Below, in pieces: positions 24,201 through 33,352 of a DNA stretch of 64,000 nucleotides; position 1 is the stretch's first letter; each line of letters opens with the position of its first letter. Under the pieces are notes generated by a model. It made no database searches. It was not told where the DNA came from and saw only the letters and a program-made list of their open reading frames with translations. Both the position numbers and the translations under genes were made by a program. This DNA comes from Valencia hispanica (taxonomy: Eukaryota > Chordata > Actinopteri > Cyprinodontiformes > Valenciidae): the NCBI GenBank assembly GCA_963556495.2, contig OY747721.1:7870149-7934148 (forward strand), written 5' to 3'.

Positions 24201-26159
24201 CATTTTGGGTCTAAATATCCCAGACTGGCGCACACCTTTGCACTGTGGTATGTTTGTTTGGCTCAATAGATTATCAGAACAATGAGCTTTTAATGGGTTC
24301 TACACAATGTTGATGTTTTGAAATCCTCTCCTCTGATATTTTTGGTCCAGCTGAGACTGACCCCTGTGAACAGCTTGACTGTGCTGAGTATGAGTGGTGT
24401 GGTAAGAAAGATGGTGTGTACGGCTGCTTCTGTGATGAGCACCATCATAGACCTAACAATGAGAGCTACGGTAAGAGCAACACCTTTAGAACCGTTTTTT
24501 GTAGTGATAATCACATTGCAGAACACAGTTTGATAACAGTCACACATACTTTACCGTTGCTACTAGAGTTTGAAGCTTAGTCTTTGTTCTCCTGCATCTA
24601 TGAAACTAGTTTTGTCACTAAACCTCAAAATATGTTTCTGTGAGCAGACTCCAACATCATGTGTACCAGCAGTTCAGGCACCATGTCAATATCTCGCTGC
24701 CAGCTGTTTGAAGCTGGCTTCCACTCCAGTGCGCTCCACCTCCAAGATGACTCCTGCAATGGGACTCTTGAGGATGGGCGACTTGTTTTCCACTTTGACA
24801 ATGACAACCATCTATGCGGGACAGCTCTTAGGGTAAAGTTCATGAACTAGAACATGTTCTTTAAATCTTAAAATATTTTACTGCAATTGACTGATATAAT
24901 TTTGCCATTTTGCTTTGTAGAGCAATGGAACTCACTTCATGTATGAGAACATCATTCAGGGGGATGTGGATCCTCATGGAGGTCTGATCAGTCGTCAGAG
25001 GAACCTTCATCTGTATTTCTCATGTGTTTATCCTCTGGCTCAGGCTCTGTCAATGGAAGTGGGCATCAATCCTGTGGAGAGGTATTGATGCAGTTTCATC
25101 TGTTTGCTAACTTTGAACAGTTGTTTTATTATGTCCAGTTCTACTTCTGTCTTAATCAGCTATTGATAATTTATAATTGACTCCTAACCAAGTTATAGTT
25201 ACAGTAGCTTAGTTAGCCCATCAGATGCATAAAACTGGGTGCTCACATTAAATGATTGCTCTGCAGCATTTTGAGGAAGAGGCTTCCTATTGGCACTGGA
25301 TCGTATCGTATGAGGATGATCCCCTATGAGGATGAAGGCTTCATCTTCCCCTTCAGCACTAACAGAAACATAGAACTGGAAGTTGATGAAATGTTTTACC
25401 TGGAGGTGCGAACGGAAGGAGTGGATCAGCGTCAATTTGCCACAGTTCTGGACTCTTGCTGGGCCACGCCGGTCAATCTAGCAAACTACCCTGTCCGCTG
25501 GGATCTTATTATTTCACAGTAAATTAGACTTTCATGATGTTCTTTATAACACATCTTGTTACTTCAATGTCTTCTTAGTGATTCCTACATCTGCTTTTGC
25601 TTCACAGGTGTCCTAATCCAGAAGATGGAACCGTGGAGGTAATTCAGAATGGTGTCTCCAATGTGGCACGTTTCTCCTTCAGGATGTTCACCTTCACCAA
25701 CTACACAGAGATTTTCTTGCACTGCAGTGTCCATTTGTGTCTTTTGAGAAACAACAACTGCACAGCTGTAAGTTTCATAGTGCAACTATATCATGTTAAA
25801 TAATAGCTGTGCGCCTTCAGAAGCCTTTAACATTGTTGTTTTGCTTTTTATTTTTTTATTTTTTATTTTTACAGCACTGCTACCCAGGTCCCCACACCCG
25901 ATTCCGGAGGGACATTTCTTACCATGACTCTGGAGCTCTATCAATTGGACCATTAGTACTCGGGGCACAACAGAAGACTGGTGAAGTTCTCTCAAACTTG
26001 CTTAGTAAAAACAAAGATCATGTTGTGATCGATTGACAAATTCTACCTATGTGTCTTTTTACAGGTGGACTAATTCAAAGAAATGGTGCTTCAGGCCATC
26101 TGACATCAATTGTTACCCTAAGTTTCAGTTTGCTGATGACCAGAATTCTGTTCAATTGA
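12203..26159 (+). CDS. Alpha-tectorin-like GPI-anchored matrix protein (NIDO-VWD4-ZP)
   Basis: Coding exons by splice sites: 12203-12248, 12682-12705, 12980-13095, 13222-13500, 13625-13720, 13841-14006, 14261-14661, 14750-15326, 15408-15991, 16287-16839, 16933-17528, 17703-17857, 18218-18618, 18756-18952, 23103-23498, 23589-23872, 23970-24247, 24351-24470, 24648-24832, 24921-25081, 25267-25518, 25608-25767, 25875-25980, 26065-26159. They total 6,228 nt with continuous phase, giving 2,075 residues and a TGA stop. Every intron is GT-AG. Order: signal peptide (1-16), NIDO (about 24-242), four VWD-C8-TIL units (about 243-1717), Cys-rich linker (1717-1757), ZP (about 1760-2012), RFRR cleavage site (2018-2021), hydrophobic GPI-type tail. 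This is the architecture of alpha-tectorin (2,155 residues in human), an extracellular gel protein. Teleosts have extra tectorin-like paralogs, so orthology to TECTA is not claimed and no symbol is given. Confidence 0.9.
12980..14006 (+). other. NIDO-domain exons of the tectorin-like gene
   Basis: Four exons encode an extracellular nidogen/entactin-type domain. It opens with FGQSYSQIYVNHNGHLTF across the 13095/13222 junction. IAPFWTDLDNINNGDIYY, TWHEVAYF, TTFQAVLTTNGHYSFVLMNY and the closing NVNVPGRWAFRVD follow. The domain is complete. The signal-peptide exon (12203-12248, a Leu/Val-rich core after MAGK) and a 24-nt micro-exon (12682-12705) precede it. Confidence 0.9.
14261..15326 (+). other. 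First VWC/VWD-C8 assembly of the tectorin-like gene
   Basis: Exon 14261-14661 carries a cysteine-rich lead-in (FWSDSTCAQRCTCT) and opens VWD1 with CTISGDPHYYTFDN. Exon 14750-15326 completes it with TCGLCGNFNN and DVVFANSWK, then a C8 module (HCGILENTTGPFAACH, CVYDLCVGGG). The canonical CGLCG and GDPHY motifs are both intact. Confidence 0.9.
15408..16839 (+). other. Second TIL-VWD-C8 assembly, degenerate
   Basis: The TIL module is canonical (CPANSHYEAQGTGCPSTC, CGCSFEGHYYRSGE). The VWD that follows opens with CWIRGPGSYHTFDG in place of the usual C-x3-GDPHY-TFDG. Its second exon reads GYLGGLCGNYN, with Gly for the first Cys of CGLCG. The C8 module has CVEILHGS where CVYDLC is expected. The frame is open and conserved, so this is divergence or specialisation rather than decay. 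Confidence 0.85.
16933..18618 (+). other. Third TIL-VWD-C8 assembly
   Basis: Exon 16933-17528 gives TIL (NSHYELCGSSCPSSC), a VWC-like CGCYHEGRYRQAGEQFW and the VWD start CSASGDPHYLTFDG. Exons 17703-17857 and 18218-18618 complete VWD (MCGLCGNFNGNQNDDF) and C8 (DCVFDVCVSG). The extra intron between 17857 and 18218 splits this VWD. In assemblies 1 and 2 the same segment is one exon. Confidence 0.88.
19104..19841 (-). pseudogene. Gag-like fragment of an LTR retroelement in intron 14 of the coding region
   Basis: From an ATG at about 19848 the minus strand reads a mixed, proline-rich frame with NDWNRLHVTVKLFYDTMAKS and an LRVQPYLKKLGLEEML helix. A frame change occurs near 19630, and a run of degenerate 16-residue repeats of the SAGGVPEDTPL kind (about 19140-19370) follows. 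It starts directly beside the LTR at 19842-20456. That position suggests gag, but no zinc knuckle or pol is seen, so the assignment is inferred from context. Confidence 0.5.
19842..20456 (-). mobile_element. LTR (615 bp) of a partial LTR retroelement
   Basis: Read on the minus strand it starts TGTCATGGTTCC and ends CAAATCATGACA, so the ends are TG...CA with a short TGTCA/TGACA inverted repeat. It contains a TATA box (CAGTATAAATACGG, near 20065) and an ATTAAA signal (near 19900) in promoter-then-poly(A) order. A gag-like frame follows immediately. No second LTR is visible in the window, so the copy is truncated. Confidence 0.65.
20457..21440. other. Intronic sequence, unclassified
   Basis: No frame of interest. 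The motif CATGGGTTGGTTGTCACA occurs at about 20518-20535 and again at about 20886-20903, and a reversed GACAACCAACCCA occurs near 21272. This may be a decayed repeat. Confidence 0.35.
21445..22090 (-). mobile_element. Possible LTR or promoter-bearing repeat containing a minisatellite
   Basis: On the minus strand a TATA-like ATATAAAC (plus near 21979-21986) is followed about 530 bp later by AATAAA (plus 21449-21454). The 29-bp tandem array lies between them. The layout resembles the U3-R part of an LTR, but I could not find matching ends or a target duplication. Confidence 0.3.
21690..21911. repeat. 29-bp minisatellite, about 7.5 copies
   Basis: The unit GCGGGTCGGCAGGACCCAGC + AAMGGAAAG repeats in tandem with few changes (CGG/CGC and AAC/AAA variants alternate). 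Since 29 is not a multiple of three, every strand-frame can stay open across it. The long apparent proteins here on both strands (about 21646-22041 plus, 21582-22031 minus) are products of the array, not genes. Confidence 0.95.
22280..22345 (+). mobile_element. LINE/SINE 3' tail
   Basis: TTCCCTCTGGGATCAATAAAG followed by repeated TATTTTATTTTATTT is the usual tail of fish LINEs. Nothing coding is attached. Confidence 0.5.
22590..22965 (+). mobile_element. Tc1-like transposon, 5' terminal fragment
   Basis: It begins in a terminal repeat CTGTTCAAAAAAATAAAGGG followed by AACACTTAAACAACA, a widespread fish Tc1-type end. The 5' untranslated part and the first bases of the transposase region (CTCATCCAGGATGGCACATC) follow. 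The match fades near 22965, about 140 bp before the acceptor of coding exon 23103. It is a different fragment of the same family as 177-562. Confidence 0.8.
24351..26159 (+). other. Cys-rich linker, ZP domain, furin site and GPI-type tail
   Basis: Exon 24351-24470 is a short Cys-rich linker (CAEYEWCGKKDGVYGCFC) typical of tectorins just before ZP. Five exons, 24648-25767, form the ZP polymerisation module, with cysteines in SISRCQLF, NHLCGTAL, LYFSCVYP and DSCWATP; CPNPEDGT and the CSVHLCLL block close it. Exon 25875-25980 has RFRRD, an R-X-R-R convertase site after ZP. The last exon ends in a 20-residue hydrophobic tail right at the stop, which suits GPI anchoring. Such proteins are shed and polymerise at the apical cell surface. 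Confidence 0.88.
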
Positions 26160-26272
26160 TATCAAAGAAGAATCAAACTTTTCAAATCCAGTAAAATTTT
26201 GTCACTTATGATTTGTGTTGGTAAGAAGCGTTTTATGTGTTTTGGTATTCGCAATTAGGTAAAAAACAGAAA

Positions 26273-26421
26273 TAGAGTTTTGTTTTCTGATGTCAGGCGG
26301 TGCGCCTGACATCAGAAAAGAAAAAAAAAATTACATCAATCCCACAAATTGTCTAAAGCACAATGGTGCATTGTGCTTTAGACAATTTGTGGGATTGATG
26401 TAATTTTTTTTTTCTTTTCTG
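26273..26421 (+). repeat. Two overlapping hairpins in the 3' flank/UTR of the tectorin-like gene
   Basis: Hairpin 2 has perfect 53-bp arms (26313-26365 and 26369-26421) with a 3-nt loop GTG. Hairpin 1 lies directly before it: TTTTCTGATGTCAGGCG, loop GTG, then CGCCTGACATCAGAAAA, with its right arm reaching into the left arm of hairpin 2. The shared segment is CAGAAAAG plus an A10 run. If the poly(A) signal at 26638 is used, both hairpins are in the mRNA. Confidence 0.95.
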
Positions 26422-26466
26422 GGGTTTTTAAAATCAGTCCATGTTATGACATCATAGGACGGGAAA

Positions 26467-26496
26467 TGTCGTGTGTGTGTCTGTGTGTGTGTGTGT
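26467..26496. repeat. (GT)n microsatellite
   Basis: A GT-rich run with one CT interruption, just after the hairpin pair. Confidence 0.9.
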
Positions 26497-26637
26497 CAAA
26501 GTCAAACTGAATTAAATTAATGAGGTTAAGGTGGTTTGTGTGGTGGGGGATACATGTACTCAATTATAAAAGAGATTATTAAAGGAATTCAAATTTATCA
26601 GTTTATTGCCTCCATTTTTTCTGTTGATAAAAGCCTT

Positions 26638-26643
26638 AATAAA
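26638..26643 (+). terminator. Candidate poly(A) signal of the tectorin-like gene
   Basis: This AATAAA lies 479 bp after the stop codon, with T/G-rich sequence (TTGTATGGCATGTTCTGTCTGG) downstream. Other weak signals (ATTAAA-like, near 26515) are possible. Confidence 0.45.
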
Positions 26644-27320
26644 TTGTATGGCATGTTCTGTCTGGATGGATGGATAATTCTAATATTATTTTGTATTTTA
26701 ATAATAATCCTTCTATCGTCTAAAACAGAATAGAGGGTGTTAGAAATTAGTCACAGTTTCCATATGTTCTGGGGTGATACATTTCAGAGGGTTGATTCTA
26801 GAATTTTATGGTTAATTGCGTCCTTTTGTCATGAATGACATAACTCACTGACAACCAGTGTTGGGGTAGTTACTCAAAAAAAGTAATCCATTATATATTA
26901 CTCATACTTCTCAAAAAAGTAATCCCTTACATTAGTTACTTTTTTTGGAAAGCGACTTAGTTAAATTACTAGTTACACTACTCTTGCATCGTTCTAAAAC
27001 ATCATACCTGAAATGAATGCCGAGGTGACTAAAAGACTTAAAGGTGACTAAAAGAATATTATGACAGAAAAAGAGTTAGTAAAAATATATAGATATAGAA
27101 ACTACAAATACAACCCACAAATATATTTTAGACACATCTATGGACACATATCTACACAAATATCCACACGTGTGTGAGTGTGTGTATATACACACGCACA
27201 AAAAGATGTGATCAAAAAAGTTTTAAAAAAATGTATATATACAAACATCTAAGAACACAATTAGAAAGAAAACATCTATATAAAATGGCTGACAAAGAAA
27301 CAAAGCAAAGTGCTCTAGCA

Positions 27321-27470
27321 CTAGTTAGTTGGGACATACCTCTCTTCCTCTGGTAAAATTAGGTTTTCCTCTTCTGATGACGAGTCCTCAACACAAACCT
27401 CCGATAAACTATCATTCCAAATAATCGCCAGGGCTTCGTTAGTGCTGATTTTCTTCTCTTGAAGCACCAT
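27321..27470 (-). other. Short acidic open frame in the hAT left arm
   Basis: A 49-codon minus-strand frame begins MVLQEKKISTNEALAIIW and has a Ser/Glu-rich acidic stretch. It is faintly like the acidic N-termini of piggyBac-derived transposases, but far too short to assign. It could be a leftover exon of an ancestral transposase. Confidence 0.25.
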
Positions 27471-27775
27471 TTTTCGAACGCAAACAAAACAATCGAAACT
27501 GAATCGTTCACTCTCACCTGATCACTGCGTCAGCACTCGCCCCTGAGCTAAACAAAATATCTGTTTTTAGAATTACACAGACCTGTAATTCCACTTTCTA
27601 TCGGCCGATTTGGATGATTGACATATGGTTGGAATCGTAAGATCCTATAGAATCACGCTGACATCAGAACTTTGAAGCAGATTGGACAAAGCAAATGTTT
27701 GCATGGGAGGAAAAAGGATTTCTTCTTTCTGGTCTGGCGTTGGCACGGTGGTGGCTGCAGCGAGTTTGGTGACGG

Positions 27776-28920
27776 ATGGTTGAACCGGTTGAATTATTGA
27801 CTGTATACGAAGATAAGTTGGAAAGGAAAGGAGGAAAAGGCAGTTGGCATAAGCTGGGTTGTGAATGGTCTAAAATTGTGTCTTTGGGGGATGAAGAGGA
27901 AGATATTGTAGTGGAGGAATGGTCGCAGGTAGTGAGTGGGAAGGGAAGAGGAAGAGGAAGAGGTCAGAAGTGGGGAGAGGAGGAAAGTTTGAGTGGGATG
28001 AATAAGGGTAAAAGGTCGATAGAAGATATTAGTTCAGATGAAGGAAATGTGACAGTAAAAAGGAAAGTTATAAGAGAGGAATTTAAAATAATGAAGTTCA
28101 GGAAAGAAGATGAGAATGTCCAAATAAGTCCTATTGTGCTGTCAAAAGAACTGAAAAAGAAGTTTGGGGAGATTAATCAGGCAAAAATACTGAGGGATGG
28201 TAATTTATTGATTGTAGGAAAATCAGAAGAACAAAGGATAAAAAAAATTCAGACGGAAAGTTTATGTACAAAGATTGTGGTGGAGAGAAAGCTCATTGGA
28301 GAAAAGAAAACAAGGGGAGTAATTACAGGAATTCCTGTGGATGAAGACTTGGAAAGGATGAAACGAAGTATTCAGGGAGGAGAAGTGATTCACATTAAAA
28401 GGTTATTAAGAACAGTAAATGGAGAACAAGTTGAAAGTATGTCAGTGATGCTGGAGATTCAAGAATAAGAATAGGATGTATGAGTTTTTTGGTAAGGCCA
28501 TATGTTCCTCCTCCTCTTTGATGTTATAAATGTCAAAGATATGGGCACATTGCAGCAGTGTGTAGAGGACATTTAAGATGTCGAAGATGTGGAGGAAATC
28601 ATAAATATGAGGAGTGTGAGGATAATGAGCAAGATAAATGCTGCAACTGTGGGGGACAACATAGGGTGACGTTTGGAGGATGGGAAGTCAGGAAGAAGGC
28701 CATTGAAGTGGAACAGGTTAAAGTAAATAATATCAGTTGTGCAGAGGCTGTGAAAAAAGTGAAAGTACAAAGGGAAAGGGTTGAGATACCAAAACCTCAA
28801 CAGGTAGGGGTTTCATCAATACCAGGGTTTGTTCAAAGTGGAAAGAATAGACATAGATATAAGGGTAGAGAAAATCATGTTGTTCATTGCATATGTTATC
28901 AATTGCGCAGACCAAGTTAA
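27776..28920 (+). pseudogene. LINE ORF1 (Gag-like, CCHC knuckle), broken
   Basis: The first frame, 27776-28468, is a Lys/Glu-rich protein with a GRGRGRGQ basic patch. The reading then changes frame. Near 28519 a TGA sits where the family has a coding codon just before CYKCQRYGHIAAVC, a C-x2-C-x4-H-x4-C knuckle. More cysteine pairs follow (CRRCGGNHKYEEC, CCNCGGQH). ORF1 proteins bind LINE RNA. The frameshift and the stop make this copy inactive. Confidence 0.8.
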
Positions 28921-29522
28921 ACACAAAACAGAGAAAATTAAAATGATTGCAAAAGGAGCAGAAAAATGCTTTGGAATGAGAGGAATCTCATGGGAACATA
29001 TTCATAAGAAACTGAGAGAGATGGGGAGTCAAGAAAGTCATGAGTGATCATATTACAATGGAATTCAAGAAGTTTATTGGCAAATGGACAAGAATTTAAA
29101 GGATTCATTAAGGAACTAAATGGAAAACCTAATATAATATGCGTACAAGAAACATGGCTTAAACCGACGTTAGATTTTGTAATAGAAGGATATAACAGTA
29201 TAGGGAGAGATAGGATAGAAGGGAAAAGAGGAGGATGTGTAACTTTTGTTAAAGAAGGAATTCAATATAGAGTCTTAGGGAAAGGTATGCAATTAGAATA
29301 TATTGTAGTAGAAATATGGACTAAGAAAGGAAGTTTTAAGATTGTAAATTTTTATAATCCATGTAAAAGATTGTCTTTGGAATTATTGGAAGAAATAAAT
29401 AAATGTATAGAAGGGAAAACAATATGGTGTGGAGATTTTAATGCGCATAGTACAATATGGGATAAATATAATGATGAAAATGGAAATGTGATTGAGGAAA
29501 TAATGGAGGCAAAAATTATGTA

Positions 29523-31133
29523 CAGGTCCTTCTCAAAAAATTAGCATATTGTGATAAAGTTAATTCTTTTCCATAATGTAATGATAAAAATTTAACTTTC
29601 ATATATTTTAGATTCATTGCACACAAATTGAAATATTTCAGGTCTTTTATTGTTTTAAAACTGATGATTTTGGCATACAGCTCATGAAAACCCAAAATTC
29701 CTATCTCAAAAAATTAGCATATCATGAAAAGGTTCTCTAAACGAGCTATTAACCTAATAATCTGAATCAACTAATTAACTCTAAACACCTGCAAAAGATT
29801 CCTGAGGCTTTTAAAAACTCCCAGCCTGGTTCATTACTCAAAACCGCAATCATGGGTAAGACTGCCGACCTGACTGCTGCCCTGAAGGCCATCATTGACA
29901 CCCTCAAGCAAGAGGGTAAGACACAGAAAGAAATTTCTGAACGAATAGGCTCTTCCCAGAGTGCTGTATCAAGGCACCTCAGTGGGAAGTCTGGGAAGGA
30001 AAAAGTGTGGCAGAAAACGCTGCACAACAAGAAGAGGTGACCGGACCCTGAGGAAGATTGTGGAGAAGGACCGATTCCAGACCTTGGAGGTCCTGCGGAA
30101 CCAGTGGACTGAGTTTGGGGTAGAAACATCCAGAGCCACCGTGCACAGGCGTGTGCAGGAAATGGGCTACAGGTGCCGCATTCCCCAGGTCAAGCCACTT
30201 TTGAACCAGAAACAGTGGCAGATGCGCCTGACCTGGGCTACAGAGAAGCAGCACTGGACTGTTGCTCAGTGGTCCAAAGTACTTTTTTCGGATGAAAGCA
30301 AATTTTGCATGTCATTCGGAAATCAAGGTGCCAGAGTCTGGAGGAAGACTGGGGAGAAGGAAATGCCAAAATGCCTGAAGTCCAGTGTCAAGTACCCACA
30401 GTCAGTGATGGTCTGGGGTGCCATGTCAGCTGCTGGTGTTGGTCCACTGTGTTTTATCAAGGGCAGGGTCAATGCAGCTAGCTATCAGGAGATTTTGGAG
30501 CACTTCATGCTTCCATCTGCTGAAAAGCTTTATGGAGATGAAGATTTCATTTTTCAGCACAACCTGGCACCGGCTCACAGTGCCAAAACCACTGGTAAAT
30601 GGTTTACTGACCATGGTATTACTGTGCTCAATTGGCCTGCCAACTCTCCTGACCTGAACCCCATAGAGAATCTGTGGGATATTGTGAAGAGGAAGTTGAG
30701 AGACGCAAGACCCAAGACCCAACACTCTGGATGAGCTTAAGGCCGCTATCGAAGCATCCTGGGCCTCCACCTAAGCAGTGCCACAGGCTGATTGCCTCCA
30801 TGCCACGCCGCATTGAAGCAGTCATTTCTGCAAAAGGATTCCCGACCAAGTATTGAGTGCATAACTGAACATAATTATTTGAAGGTTGACTTTTTTTGTA
30901 TTAAAAACACTTTTCTTTTATTGGTCGGATGAAATATGCACATTTTTTGAGATAGGAATTTTGGGTTTTCATGAGCTGTATGCCAAAATCATCAGTTTTA
31001 AAACAATAAAAGACCTGAAATATTTTAGTTGGTGTGCAATGAATCTAAAATATATGAAAGTTTAATTTTTATCATTACATTATGGAAAAGAATGAACTTT
31101 ATCACAATATGCTAATTTTTTGAGAAGGACCTG
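29523..31133 (+). mobile_element. Complete Tc1-like transposon with IR/DR ends
   Basis: The element is bounded by CAGGTCCTTCTCAAAAAATT and its reverse complement, with the TA target duplication at 29521-29522 and 31134-31135. The end repeats are about 200 bp long and each holds two copies of a CTCAAAAAATTAGCATAT core (left copies near 29531 and 29705), the IR/DR layout. The total is 1,611 bp and it sits in the endonuclease of the LINE. Family: Tc1/mariner, cut-and-paste into TA. Confidence 0.95.
29852..30856 (+). pseudogene. Tc1-like transposase, inactivated
   Basis: It starts at ATG 29852 with an HTH (KEISERIGSSQSAVSRHL). The frame shifts near 30000 and again near 30716, and the protein ends with PRRIEAVISAKGFPTKY. 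The DDE site is DES (Asp codon 30291-30293), then 30561-30563, then Glu in PIENLW (30666-30668), with 34 residues between the last two. The middle position is AAC (Asn) where the family has Asp (FQ-x-D-LAPAH). Two frameshifts and the D-to-N change leave no active enzyme. Confidence 0.9.
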
Positions 31134-31290
31134 TATGTTTAAATGATGGAAGTGGAACGAGAATTAATGTAAGGAATCAGCAATTGATGTAACTTTAGTT
31201 TCTGAAACAATAGCAGGCATTAATGAATGGAGGATTTTAAAGGAAAATACAATAGGTAGTGCCCACTATCCTGTTTTAACTGAAATAAAG

Positions 31291-33352
31291 TTGAATGTAG
31301 AAAGATGTGTTGCAAATATTTTGGATAGATGGAATTTTAATAGAGCTGAGTGGGAATCCTTTAGGATAATAAGTGAACAAAATGTTTTAAAAGTAGATTT
31401 AAATAAGGGTGTTGATGATGTAAATGAATATATATGTAATGCTATTGTAAAATCAGCAAATCAAAGTATTAAGAAAAAAAGAAATAGAAAGAAGAAAAAG
31501 ATTGTACCTTGGTGGACAGAAGAGTGTGATGAAGCAATTAGAATTCGAAATAAAGCATTTAAAAAGTTGCAAAAAAATCATGTACTCAGAATTTTATTGA
31601 ATATAAAAGATCACAAGGTAATGTGAGGAAAGCAGTTAAAAATGCAAAAAAAAATTAGTATTGTGGAGGAGTTTTTGTAATACAATAGGAATGGAGACAG
31701 AAATAAGCTAAATATGGACAATGATAAGAAAGATGAATGAGATTAAAAGAGAGTATGGATATCCAATCTTGAATGATGGAGTAATATCAGCAATTAAAGA
31801 AGAAGAAAAAGCTATTATGATGGTTAAAGCTATGGCTAAAATTCATAGTTTAAATAATATAGAAGAAGAAAGGGTAAAAGGAAAAGAACAAACATTAAAT
31901 GAGAATGAAGAAGTAATTAGAAAAGAAGAAGAAGGTAACAATTTATTGAATATTCCTTTTACAAAAGGAGAAATAAATATAGCTCTTAAGAAATGTAAAA
32001 AATCAGCACCAGGGAAAGACCAAAGTTGTTATATAATGATTAAACTACTTAGTCAGATATCTAAAGATATATTAATAGTTTTTTAATAGAATATGGAAAG
32101 AGGGAAAAATTCCACAGGATTGGAGAGAGGCAATTATAATTCCCATTCGTAAACCAGGGAAAGATGAAACAAAACTGGAAAATTATAGACCAATAGCATT
32201 AACATCTAATTTGTGTAAATTAATGAAAAAAATGATTAATAATAGGTTGTTGTATTATATAGAAAGCAAAGGATATTTATCACAATATCAGAGTGGGTTT
32301 AGAAAAGAGAGCAGTACAATGGAGCCGGTTTTGTGTATGGAAAATGAAATTAAGAAGGCACAGGTAAACAAAGAAAGTGTGGTTGTTGTATTTTTTGATA
32401 TTGAAAAAGCATATGATTTGTTATGGAGACAAGGTTTATTAATTACGTTAAAAAGAATGGGTATAAATGGGAATATGTATGGATGGATTAAAGAGTTTCT
32501 TGAAAATAGGAAAATTCAGGTAAGGATAGGAAACTGTCATTCTGAAAGGTATACAGTGGAAAATGGAACACGTCAAGGGAGCATAGTAAGCCCGTTATTG
32601 TTTTCTATAATGATTAATGATATATATGATAATATGAATAATGGATTAGCTTTTTCTCTTTATGCAGATGATGGAGCAATATGGGTTAGAGGAAGAAATA
32701 TAAAATATATAAGTAAAAAATTGCAAGAAGCAGAATTAAAGGTTGAGGAATGGTCATTTAAATGGGGATTTAAATTTTCTATAGAGAAAACAAAAATAAT
32801 GGTTAGACCAGGAAAAGGTTAGACATAGGTGTATCAATTAAAATGTATGGGAAAGAATTAGAGAGGGTAAAAGAATTTAAGTTATTAGGAGTATGGTTTG
32901 ACGAAAAAGGAAATTGGGGGAGACATATTGAAAAGATAATAACTAGATGCAAAAAAGTTATGAACATAATGAGATGTTTAGTGGGATCAGACTGGGGAGC
33001 GGACAGAGTGGCATTGAGAGCTATATATGTAGGTTTAATAAGGTCAATTTTAGATTATGGATGTATAGCATACAATTCAGCAGGAGAAACAATATTAAGG
33101 AGGCTAGATTGTATACAATATCAAGTAATGAGAATTTGTACAGGTGCAATAGAATCGACTCCAACAACATCATTACAGGTAGAAATGGGGGAAATGCCAT
33201 TGGATACAAGAAGAGAACAACTCATGTCACAATTACAACACTGGGTTAAACTGAAAGGTCAAGGTAAGAGTCATCCCACACTGACTGCAATTAAATCATG
33301 TTGGGAGAAGGAGAAAAAATACATGAAAAGTTTTGGGTGGTTAGTACAGTAG
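31291..33352 (+). pseudogene. LINE reverse transcriptase, broken
   Basis: Frame pieces 31291-31626, 31721-32086, 32211-32822 and 32843-33352 are successive parts of one RT with frame changes between them. Motifs: FFDIEKAYDLLW (motif A Asp), GTRQGSIVSPLLFSIMIND (motif B region) and YADDGAIW (catalytic pair). Then come KLLGVWFDEKGNWG and SILDYGCIAYNSA in the thumb. Key catalytic residues are kept, but the frame breaks exclude a working protein. Confidence 0.85.

Larger units (their letters stand above)
18756..24247 (+). other. Fourth TIL-VWD-C8 assembly, split by a 4.15-kb intron
   Basis: Exon 18756-18952 encodes TIL (NSHYELCGTDCGNIC). It ends at FYFN, and exon 23103-23498 continues it with AGESFWTDGC, so the sense of the protein crosses the large intron exactly. 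VWD opens with CTVWGDPHYITFDG. Exon 23589-23872 reads SGMCGNFNGDPTDD, with Ser for the first Cys of CGLCG. C8 is in 23970-24247 (CVYDLCLY). Confidence 0.88.
29044..31300 (+). pseudogene. LINE APE-type endonuclease, split by a Tc1 element
   Basis: 29044-29520 carries the N-terminal endonuclease motifs LQWNSRSL, CVQETWL and WCGDFNAHS. The rest lies after the Tc1 insertion (from 31136): LNDGSGTRIN, AIDVTLVSETIAG, then IGSAHYPV at about 31255-31280. The last block normally reads GSDHYP. The catalytic Asp before His is Ala here. There is also a frame change near 31170. The enzyme normally nicks target DNA to prime reverse transcription. Confidence 0.8.

Noticed and set aside
26313..26421. Rho-independent terminator, CRISPR-like repeat or microRNA gene
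   Set aside because: The context is a vertebrate genome. Arms are perfect over 53 bp, unlike a microRNA precursor, and there is no repeat-spacer pattern.
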